From the NCBI RefSeq assembly GCF_025643335.1, contig NZ_CP092489.1, positions 62,001 to 126,000 on the forward strand: a DNA stretch of 64,000 nucleotides. Direction: 5' to 3'. How positions within the stretch are numbered: position 1 is the first letter of the stretch; each line of letters begins with the position of its first letter. The notes beneath the pieces were generated by a model. That model did not search any database. It was not told where the DNA came from and saw only the letters and a list, made by a program, of their open reading frames with translations. The DNA comes from Endozoicomonas sp. Mp262 (GTDB lineage: Bacteria; Pseudomonadota; Gammaproteobacteria; Pseudomonadales; Endozoicomonadaceae). The position numbers were made by a program, and so were the translations under genes. Of this stretch, positions 58,201-64,000 are shown in pieces.

Positions 58201-58524
58201 GTTGGCATTTAAATTGACAATAAAATAAGCGCCGTACTTACCATCAATGGCATCAGGCTTGAGAGGATTGCTCCAGTCTGTTAACTGACAGTTATTACCA
58301 GCATTGGCAAGGTCACAGCCACTGTCATCCCAGACATGTAGCCCCCAGCCATCATAATTATGATCCTGTCGCTGATAGTAAATTGCCACCTGATTCGATT
58401 TCAGGATAACACCGTTATTCTCATTGCTGCCGGTTGAAGATTCATTGTTGCTACAGCCTGCCGCCAGCAGACCAAAGCCGACAACAAAAGCAGCCATTGT
58501 GCGCGATGGCAATGTCATTTTCAT
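55297..58524 (-). CDS. pulA: Pullulanase-type GH13 lipoprotein
   Basis: Encodes a 1075-residue starch/glycogen debranching enzyme that cuts alpha-1,6 bonds. The lipobox LAAGC (Cys near residue 24) makes it a surface or periplasmic lipoprotein. A CBM41-type starch-binding domain (residues ~45-140, YDGWGLHVWDDSG) is followed by a beta-sandwich and the GH13 catalytic barrel. Motifs are YNWGYDPYHYGAPENSYA-like FNWGYDPYHY, HIVMDVVYNHTN, FRFDLMGHH (nucleophile Asp), LYGEGWEFGE (acid Glu) and VSKHDNQTLWD. It is transcribed away from pagL across a 232 bp gap holding a LacI-type operator-like site. It suggests use of external alpha-glucans, for example host glycogen. Confidence 0.9.
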   Translation of the reverse strand: MKMTLPSRTMAAFVVGFGLLAAGCSNNESSTGSNENNGVILKSNQVAIYYQRQDHNYDGWGLHVWDDSGCDLANAGNNCQLTDWSNPLKPDAIDGKYGAYFIVNLNANRNDSQDFKFIVHSGDEKDIDGSDLVYTVKSFGKDAYTVSGYNKVSGEPITVPLLSEVSAHLVTAGSLVWDAPSGTEKVELVSARNGGLTNNSDSSDLDAVDRRIMLESDGTLPIEEAGEYPYLSGKQRWTLPEGTDLKSMLKGQLAILAKDKDGKALKATEVQAGFGLDALYFDNTKLGSMQLGAVYNGDRVDLRVWAPTAKSVKLLLAGDAEASVDSLTAGEMIFDKKTGVWSYSGSKAELDRKFYRYQVEVYRRDTGKVETTTVTDPYSLAVTENGRFTQIVNLDDDDLKPAGWDNISKNKPNDISVYETHIRDISTFDCGLSYKANDGQCPANVDGQNNGKYNAFTEFDRPSMKHLQKLQQAGLTYVQVLPAFDIATVNENPEKVADLTDSFDKLCELNPEIQNDNLFAGYCASSQTVGEVFEATRGDEEAAQALSAYLRPFDSFNWGYDPYHYGAPENSYASKTDGITAVKEFRGMVKGLNDMGLHIVMDVVYNHTNAAGLSDKSVLDKIVPDYYQRLNIESGTVETSTCCSNTASEVSMMEKLMVDTLKVWVRDYKVDAFRFDLMGHHLKANMEKIQKELKAINPDIYLYGEGWEFGEIANGRIGESAVQKNMDGTGIGTFTDRLRDAVRGGGPFDGGEGIRRTQGFGSGFWEVRNELNQDVDDKRIENELNNIDIIRLGMAGNLRDYPLKNYKGETVFGKDIDYNGQPAGYTASPVESVNYVSKHDNQTLWDNHQYKLAENLTTDDRVRMHVLSLALPVLSQGVPFIHMGSDILRSKSMERDSYDSGDWYNKVMFNLDDQDWNNTWNHGLPRGDKDAGNWDLIRKIVANDEAQVNRQHARFAAEMFREYLNIRKSSPLFHLKTAEQVSQVVKFHNVGPQQVKGLIAMELDDSQTNLDNQYKKIMVMVNATAASQSLTVKGAVGYQLHPVQQQSTDSVVKQSAFKNGSFSIPARSVVIFVKS

Positions 58525-58638
58525 ACGGGTTGGTTTATTTCTTTATCAGTGAATAAGTAGCCGACAGGTTTTTATTGAAGTTATCCGGCGGATAAATCCT
58601 GACGTTTTTTGCTTTATGGCAGCTTGATTTAAATCATT

Positions 58639-58654
58639 GTGTAAGCGTTTCCAT
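58639..58654. promoter_or_regulatory. Possible LacI-family operator
   Basis: GTGTAAGCGTTTCCAT contains AAGCGTTT, matching the AAnCGnTT core of LacI-family operators such as MalR/CcpA-type sites. It lies between the divergent pullulanase and pagL start codons, so it could govern either. The flanks are not symmetrical and no regulator gene is nearby. Confidence 0.28.
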
Positions 58655-58756
58655 ACAAAAACACCATTTAACTCATTATCACAATAGCCGCCTTTTAATA
58701 CTTTCCCGTTTTGGATTAAAGTGAATCAGTCAACCATAATTATTAAAAGAAACATC

Positions 58757-59356
58757 ATGATAAAAAAAATACTGTCGTTATCGCTGCTTTGCAGCTTGTA
58801 TATACCTGCTGTACAAGCTATAGACCTAACCCCCAGCGGCCTGACTATAGGACTGGGTTCTTCTATTCATTTAGACAACCAAAAAGCAGACCTTACCGCT
58901 TATCGAACCAGCCTGGTCTGGGACTGGGATACCCCCCTGGTCACATTTTCCAGCTGGCAGCTGGGCGGTTACTTTGACCTTGCCCTTAACTACTGGAAAA
59001 GCAATCTGGGTTCATCCGATATCCGTAGCCCGGGTGCATCTGAAATAACCGCTGCCAGCTTCACCCCGGTATTTCGGCTGGAACCTGCAAACACCAATGG
59101 GTTGTCTGTGTTTTTTGATGCCGGGGTTGGACTCAGCTATTTATCGGATAAAGATATCCAACAGGAAAAACAATCCTCAGCCATCAATATGGGTGGGCGC
59201 AGCCAATTTGAAATACGAACCATGGCAGGAATCCAGTTTGGGGAAAGACAACAGTATGAAATAGCCTATGGCTGGTATCACTATTCCAATGCTGGCATTC
59301 ATGATGAAAATGAAGGCGTTGATTTTCAACTTATTCATTTTGGATGGCGTTTGTGA
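58757..59356 (+). CDS. pagL: Lipid A 3-O-deacylase PagL
   Basis: Encodes a ~199-residue outer-membrane barrel enzyme that removes the 3-O acyl chain from lipid A. A signal peptide (MIKKILSLSLLCSLYIPAVQ) is followed by strands and the C-terminal family motif WYHYSNAGIHDENEGVDF, in which His175 and Ser177 are the expected catalytic pair; the acidic third residue is not certain. The C-terminus ends in a barrel-like strand (IHFGWRL). I chose ATG 58757 over an upstream in-frame start. Lipid A remodelling of this kind can lower immune recognition by a host. Confidence 0.85.
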   Translation: MIKKILSLSLLCSLYIPAVQAIDLTPSGLTIGLGSSIHLDNQKADLTAYRTSLVWDWDTPLVTFSSWQLGGYFDLALNYWKSNLGSSDIRSPGASEITAASFTPVFRLEPANTNGLSVFFDAGVGLSYLSDKDIQQEKQSSAINMGGRSQFEIRTMAGIQFGERQQYEIAYGWYHYSNAGIHDENEGVDFQLIHFGWRL

Positions 59357-59460
59357 CATATTCCCACCACTAAGTCGCTGAGGCGGCTATAGTGGGGGCT
59401 TTTTGCGACCCGTACTGAGAAATATCAGCACCTTTCGCTGTAGAATCTGCGCTGACAGAA
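59340..59460 (-). ncRNA. Predicted omega/reRNA region at the tnpB 3' end
   Basis: In IS605-type elements the guide RNA starts inside the 3' end of tnpB and continues through the right-end hairpin into the flanking DNA, which supplies the guide. Here that hairpin is 59363-59404 and the flank is the 3' end of pagL. The borders given are approximate. The RNA is inferred from family knowledge and position, with no direct sequence proof. Confidence 0.35.
59363..59404 (+). terminator. Terminator of pagL overlapping the 3' end of tnpB
   Basis: CCACCACTA (59364-59372) pairs with TAGTGGGGG (59390-59398) with one mismatch, followed by CTTTTT (59399-59404). Read on the plus strand this is an intrinsic terminator after pagL. 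Read on the minus strand the same hairpin lies at the end of the tnpB gene, whose stop is inside the stem, and would form part of the element's right end and guide-RNA scaffold. Confidence 0.6.
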
Positions 59461-60602
59461 CGCTCTACAGGGGAACTCTTTACACAATCGCTGTGTCCCA
59501 GCGAATCAGCTAAAGCGAAATCTCTTATGTTCATGGCAGCATTGATGTCTCTATCTGCCAGGTTATGACAAGAAGGGCATTCCCATTCACGAACAGACAA
59601 AGGCATTGATTCAGCTTTATAGCCACAACCATTGCAAACCTTGGAGCTGGGCCGAAAACGACCAATACGGATCAGGTTTTTACCATTCCAGCGGCACTTA
59701 TAATCAAGCACAGAAAGAAAAGTACCCCAGCTCACATCCTGAATCGCTCTCGATAGCTTACGGTTTTTGACCATACCCTTGATATTCAGGTCTTCAACAG
59801 CAAAGGTGGTTACGTGACTTTTGATAGCCAGCCTTGCCGTTTCTTTCTGAATGAAGTCATAACGCCGGTTGGCTATGCGCTCATGCACGACCGCCACCTT
59901 GCGTTTTTGTTTTGCCCTGCCAGTAGAGCCTTTTTGCTTTCTGGAAAGTTTCTTTTGCTCTACTGCCAAACGATGAAGTGAGTTTTTCAAAAACCGTGGG
60001 TTATCGGTTTTGTTACCTTGGCTATCAATCAGCATGTGGTTCAAGCCAACATCAAGACCCACTGTATTTTCTGGCTCAATGACAGTTGGCACTGGATCAC
60101 TGATGTCGTCGTCAACAAGAACGCTGGCGAAATACTTACCAGAAGGCGAGCGCTTGATGGTGACGGTTTTTACCTTTCCAGAAAAAGGCCGGTGCAGTTT
60201 TGCCTTTATGCCTTTTATCTTGGGAAGGCTAACAGTACCGCTATCAAAGCTAATCGATACATGCTGTGGGCACTGGTAAGACTGCCAGCCAGCATATTTC
60301 TTTTTGAATCGCGGGAACTTTGCCAGACCTTTGAAAAAATTGGAAAACGCCTTGTCAAGATTAGCCAGAGATGCCAGTAAGCTCTGACTATTGACCTCTT
60401 TCAGCCAAGGCTTATCAGTTTTTTTGCTGGATACCAGTTTATCTTGAAGGTCACGCTTGGAAAGGCTCTTTCCTGTTTCCTTGTAGTGCGCCTCTTTTTC
60501 ACTGAGCGCCCAGTTGTAGACATGACGAGAGCATCCGAAGTGTTTTTCAATCAACACCCGTTGTTCTTGGTTCGGATAAAGCCTGTACTTGTATGCTCTC
60601 AT
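59370..60602 (-). CDS. tnpB: TnpB (IS200/IS605 OrfB) RNA-guided nuclease
   Basis: Encodes a ~410-residue TnpB from the start MRAYKYRLYPNQEQ (ATG 60602); a longer in-frame extension to 60728 is unlikely. The split RuvC active site is visible: Asp in NTVGLDVGLNHML, Glu in TTFAVEDLNIKGM and Asp in NLADRDINAAMN. Between the last two lies the zinc finger CNGCGYKAES...CPSC. TnpB nucleases are guided by an omega/reRNA from the element's right end and are ancestors of Cas12. No tnpA accompanies it, so this is an IS1341-type, tnpB-only element. The gene appears intact. Confidence 0.93.
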   Translation of the reverse strand: MRAYKYRLYPNQEQRVLIEKHFGCSRHVYNWALSEKEAHYKETGKSLSKRDLQDKLVSSKKTDKPWLKEVNSQSLLASLANLDKAFSNFFKGLAKFPRFKKKYAGWQSYQCPQHVSISFDSGTVSLPKIKGIKAKLHRPFSGKVKTVTIKRSPSGKYFASVLVDDDISDPVPTVIEPENTVGLDVGLNHMLIDSQGNKTDNPRFLKNSLHRLAVEQKKLSRKQKGSTGRAKQKRKVAVVHERIANRRYDFIQKETARLAIKSHVTTFAVEDLNIKGMVKNRKLSRAIQDVSWGTFLSVLDYKCRWNGKNLIRIGRFRPSSKVCNGCGYKAESMPLSVREWECPSCHNLADRDINAAMNIRDFALADSLGHSDCVKSSPVERSVSADSTAKGADISQYGSQKAPTIAASAT

Positions 60603-60938
60603 GCCCTTACACCAACCCATACACCTTTTGCTCGATATGCACCCTAATATTATATCAGGCAAATTTATCAATAATTTGAAAACTGTCGCTAGCAGCCTGA
60701 TAAGAAAGCAGTTCTCAGAACATTTCAAGGACTGCTATTGGAAACCGGTACTCTGGACGAGGGTATACTGTCTTATAACTGAGAGAGAAGTGGCGTTGTC
60801 AATATTAGCAGAGTACATAACAGAAACAGGAAAGGCCGGAGTAATGACAGCCCTCTACGGGCTGTTTGCTATCCATCTCCATCCAAACGGCAAAGCTACG
60901 CAATGCCGCTATGGATGGAGAATTCCGCAATGTTCGTT
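60603..60938. other. Gap upstream of tnpB, probably holding its left end
   Basis: About 335 bases between tnpB and the terminator of the RHS gene. The left end of the tnpB element should lie here, possibly around the AT-rich 60640-60680, but no boundary could be fixed. Short open frames present are not supported by ribosome sites or similarity. No other feature was seen. Confidence 0.4.
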
Positions 60939-60973
60939 AAAAAAGACAACCCCCCGATTATACAACCGGGGGT
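60939..60973 (-). terminator. Intrinsic terminator after the RHS gene
   Basis: On the minus strand the stem CCCCCGG...CGGGGG (60972-60951) is followed by TTGTCTTTTTT. This GC-rich stem plus T-run lies 24 bases beyond the RHS stop codon, a strong Rho-independent terminator. Confidence 0.85.
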
Positions 60974-60996
60974 CTCGGGTAGAAGAAAAGCCTTAA

Positions 60997-63900
60997 CTAG
61001 CTATTCGCTATTTCAACGGCAACAGGCGTCCTTACTGACTGCCCGGCAACAGCAAAGGGGTTCGCTGCCTGACTGGTTAATTGTGAAGACTGCTTCTGTT
61101 GTTGATCACTGGAGTCCTGCTGGTCATTTTTACTGGCAGGCTTCCAGGTGGTGTTACCAAACAACAGTCCGGCACTGGCCAGGGTGCTGATAGTCAACAC
61201 TGGTGCAATAATCCAGGGAACAGGTTTGGTTTTTACCAGATCAGTCAAGTCATCAAAGGCACCATCTCCAAAGAAGCCTTTAACCGGATCAGCCAGCTGC
61301 TTGCTGAAACTTCTGCCTTTTGCCGGCATCTCCGCGGTCATTTCTACGCCACTGGAGAGTTTCATGGATTTACTCACAACCTTGGGATTCAGGTCATCAA
61401 GCCCGGCCACCACAGAGCGAACTGCCCTGGCCTGATTCTTCGCCACCATCTTGCTTTTGGTCACCTTCGCCATACCGCCAGCGGCTTCGCCAACACCCGC
61501 CACCAGTGATGCCACACCAAAAATACCAGAGGCAAAGCCCAGGTTCTGTTCGGTATCCGAACGATCCCAGCCTTTTTTCTGATCCTGTATGGTCATGGAG
61601 TCCGCGGCAATACCCAGGGTATCACTGGTAACACCAAACACAGCACCCGCTACCCCCAAAGCTGCCAGCGCTGTTCCACCAGAAGCAACGATAGAGGCGG
61701 TAGCCGCTGCCAGCATCGCCAGATCCACCAGCAGGCAGAAGATGTTTAATCCCAGATCGGCACCGGCAGACATGGAGAAATGACCGGAAGGGTCCATGCG
61801 ATTAACCGGATTCCCCAGACAGTACGCATAAGGATTAATACCACCACCAGAGAATGGACTCATGGAATCCGGCGTATTGAATCGCATCAATGATGGGTTA
61901 TAGGCTCGATAACCATTACCCAGCAGATACCAGCCCGTATCCTGATCCTTCAGTTCCCCGTTAAACCCAGGCTGGCTCAGGTTAGCATCGGCTGCCTGTT
62001 CACCGTAGGCTGTATAGGGCTTGTCCCTAAGCTCACCACTGATTGTATCCAGCTCCGCCGTCACAGTGCCGTCTTTATCAAGTCCAAATAACCGTGTTTC
62101 ACCACTGTCCTCTTTTCTGGCGGCCAGAATCTGGGAGCCGGAAACAAAGTAAGTGACACCATCTTCTCCAATCTTTTCATTAACCACACTGCCATCACGA
62201 TAATAACGCGCCAGCAGGTCGCCACTAGCTAAGGTCTGCTCCACCAGCTGTCCCTGGCCATCATAGCGGTAGAGAGTTTCCTTACTGTCCAAATGAGTGA
62301 TTTTTATCAAACGCCCCAATGAATCATAATCAAGCTGACGTCCCTGGTCGTCTTTAACCATTCGCCCAGCCCCGTCATACTCCAGCTCAGCAATGGCAGG
62401 ATAATCAGAGTGGCTATTGGCAATGCGGGTTAGCTGGGTTGGGTCGCTGCCGGTATAGCTGAATGTGGCGGTATTGCTACCTCCATCAAATTCTGTGGTA
62501 CAGCTGGTTATATTGTTCCACTGGTCATAACTGAAGGTTTGTGAATCAATGGCCTTGCCCAATGCATCCAATGGTTGTTCGGAGCCACTACAGCTATAGC
62601 TGATCAACCGGCGACTACTGTCATAACCAAAACTTTCATCCCTGAGTACCGTTTCACCGGACTTCAGGGTTCTGGTGAGTAACTGATCATTCAAGTCATA
62701 GGTCATGGTTAAAGTGCGATCTGACTGACCAGTGATTATCTGTGTCCGGCTGATTTCACGACCAAAGGCATCGTAGCCAAGGGTTGTTTTCAGCACTTTA
62801 TCCTGACTCTGATCCGTCACGGTGACCTCTGAAGGTCGGCCACTGCTATCATAGCTCACAGCTGCTTTCAGGTTATCCTGTAAAATACTGGTTAACCGCC
62901 CCTGATCATCATAATCAAACTGATGGATACCATTGAGAACATCAGTAAAGGACTGGAGCTTCCCTCCCTGGGAAAACAGGTAACTTGCTGCTTTCTCGTC
63001 GCTGGCTCCCTTGTTATAGATTTCTGTTTTCAGGAGACCTGACGCACCATGCTCAATATCACGCCCCTGAGCGGCGCTATAAACAGTGGTTAATAAAGAG
63101 GACTGCTTGTCATAGTCAAAACTATGCTCTTCCTCACCCACAGTGATTTGTATCAGGCTATTCCCCAAATCAGGGCAGTAGTCAAATGTCAGCTTGTCAC
63201 CGGTTGGTGTTTCCAGGGTAGCCGGTTTATCACTGCCTGCCCCATAGGTGCTGATGCTCTTGCGACCAGCCACCACGGATTCAGTGACACGGCCCAGACC
63301 ATCAAAACCTTGGGTGCCAAACTCGGTGCCTGCCACTTTGACGGAAGCAGGCAAGACTTCGGTGGAATGATCTGCGTAAGCGGTTTCCTGAACAGAACCA
63401 TCCGGACGGGTAATGTTAATCACCCGGTTTAATGTGTCATATTCGTAGGCTGTTGTATAACCCAGGGTATCCGTCTCTGAAATTTTTCTGCCAAAACCGT
63501 CATAGTCATAGCTGGCTACCGAAACAGACTTCTCCGCCTCAAGGTCGGCTTCACTGGCAAACCGCTCTATTTTTACCGGATTTTTAAACAGATCCCGGGT
63601 GGTACGGGTCAGCCCTTCTCCCTCAATACCGGTGAGGTCTGTCAGGGCAAAGGGATCAACACCACTTAACTCCCTGTGACCATCACTGTATTCAGTAACT
63701 GCCGTTTTTCCCCAGGCATCATATTCATAGCTTTTTCCGCTGGTAATCTGAACAGGAGCCTGCCCCTGCTCTTTCGCTTTAAGCCAGTCATAGCGATTTT
63801 CAGTAACTAACTGCCCCAGCACGTTATAACTGCTTTCCCGCAGTTTTCGGAAGGTGCCGGTATAACCGTTCTCATCAAACTCACCATCCTCATCCTGACA

Positions 63901-64000
63901 TTCAACCTGAACAATACGACTGAGGCCATCGTAGGTTGCCCTGGCTTTCAGCCCATTGGCACCAGTAGTGGTCATCGTGGCTGGCGTAGATTCAGTGGCA
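60997..64000 (-). CDS. RHS/YD-repeat protein, 5' part outside window
   Basis: Encodes at least 1000 residues; the frame is open to base 64000, so the N-terminus lies outside. The body is a run of YD repeats (for example YDGLSRIVQVECQD, YDAFGREISRTQI, YDSLGRLIKITHLD, YRYDGQGQLVEQTL) that form a hollow beta-cocoon. The RHS core boundary GGINPYAYCLGNPVNRMDPS occurs near 61800. After it come ~260 residues with hydrophobic, Ala/Gly-rich segments (CLLVDLAMLAAATASIVASG and others), then a Lys/Ser/Gln-rich tail. In RHS toxins this C-terminal part is the variable effector. Here it resembles a membrane-active region and no known nuclease motif is seen. It ends at an intrinsic terminator, with no immunity-type gene evident downstream. 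Confidence 0.88.
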   Translation of the reverse strand, partial: ATESTPATMTTTGANGLKARATYDGLSRIVQVECQDEDGEFDENGYTGTFRKLRESSYNVLGQLVTENRYDWLKAKEQGQAPVQITSGKSYEYDAWGKTAVTEYSDGHRELSGVDPFALTDLTGIEGEGLTRTTRDLFKNPVKIERFASEADLEAEKSVSVASYDYDGFGRKISETDTLGYTTAYEYDTLNRVINITRPDGSVQETAYADHSTEVLPASVKVAGTEFGTQGFDGLGRVTESVVAGRKSISTYGAGSDKPATLETPTGDKLTFDYCPDLGNSLIQITVGEEEHSFDYDKQSSLLTTVYSAAQGRDIEHGASGLLKTEIYNKGASDEKAASYLFSQGGKLQSFTDVLNGIHQFDYDDQGRLTSILQDNLKAAVSYDSSGRPSEVTVTDQSQDKVLKTTLGYDAFGREISRTQIITGQSDRTLTMTYDLNDQLLTRTLKSGETVLRDESFGYDSSRRLISYSCSGSEQPLDALGKAIDSQTFSYDQWNNITSCTTEFDGGSNTATFSYTGSDPTQLTRIANSHSDYPAIAELEYDGAGRMVKDDQGRQLDYDSLGRLIKITHLDSKETLYRYDGQGQLVEQTLASGDLLARYYRDGSVVNEKIGEDGVTYFVSGSQILAARKEDSGETRLFGLDKDGTVTAELDTISGELRDKPYTAYGEQAADANLSQPGFNGELKDQDTGWYLLGNGYRAYNPSLMRFNTPDSMSPFSGGGINPYAYCLGNPVNRMDPSGHFSMSAGADLGLNIFCLLVDLAMLAAATASIVASGGTALAALGVAGAVFGVTSDTLGIAADSMTIQDQKKGWDRSDTEQNLGFASGIFGVASLVAGVGEAAGGMAKVTKSKMVAKNQARAVRSVVAGLDDLNPKVVSKSMKLSSGVEMTAEMPAKGRSFSKQLADPVKGFFGDGAFDDLTDLVKTKPVPWIIAPVLTISTLASAGLLFGNTTWKPASKNDQQDSSDQQQKQSSQLTSQAANPFAVAGQSVRTPVAVEIANS

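Noticed and set aside
60589-60996. 135-residue plus-strand frame between tnpB and the RHS gene.
   Set aside because: It overlaps the start of tnpB and runs through the RHS terminator hairpin; composition is not protein-like and no ribosome site is evident.

Overview
The window looks like chromosome from a marine, host-associated gammaproteobacterium, most like Endozoicomonas or a close relative in Oceanospirillales/Hahellaceae. This is inferred from the mix of gammaproteobacterial housekeeping genes (groESL with fxsA, leuS, lptE-holA, tamAB, yajQ, ilvD, an OprF-type OmpA protein) with dense insertion sequences, palindromic repeats and very large eukaryote-interaction-like proteins. No rRNA or tRNA gene was seen.

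Layout. 1-2.1 kb: groEL (partial), groES and fxsA, all on the minus strand, with a heat-shock-type promoter before groES. 2.5-10.7 kb: an insertion-sequence graveyard. One gene of unknown function, about 843 codons long, was hit by an IS1380-type element, an IS630-type element and a third DDE element. The third was itself hit by an IS4 element. Target duplications are visible and the original reading frame is restored across every junction; one internal TAG also interrupts it. 10.8-23.2 kb: an SDR oxidoreductase, a DUF481 outer-membrane protein, an alkyltransferase-like protein plus a YbaM/RsmS-type small protein between two inverted copies of a ~300 bp repeat, two tandem AmpG-like transporters, yajQ, a frameshifted gene carrying a palindromic insert, dodecin, a ketopantoate-reductase-like gene and leuS. 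23.4-40.5 kb: an OmpA/OprF porin, two envelope-type proteins of unknown role (one DUF2804), tamA-tamB, a lone CRISPR-like repeat, a long palindrome, and a 2138-codon secreted protein with an OTU-like protease region.

40.8-51 kb: a secreted GDA1/CD39 apyrase gene broken by one amber codon, lptE-holA, a lipoprotein, an NSS-family Na+ symporter and a 1320-residue coiled-coil/TPR protein. 51-64 kb: an ISAs1-family element, ilvD, a small exported protein, a pullulanase lipoprotein divergent from pagL, a tnpB-only IS605-type element at the 3' end of pagL, and an RHS/YD-repeat protein running off the window.

Themes. Envelope biogenesis is well represented (TamAB, LptE, OmpA, PagL, AmpG pair). Several large or secreted proteins could act on a eukaryotic host: the OTU-like protein, the apyrase, the RHS protein and the 1320-residue protein. 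leuS and lptE-holA, normally adjacent, are about 19 kb apart here, and the intervening DNA holds much of this material. The repeats and IS elements record repeated disruption: at least three genes appear to be inactivated.
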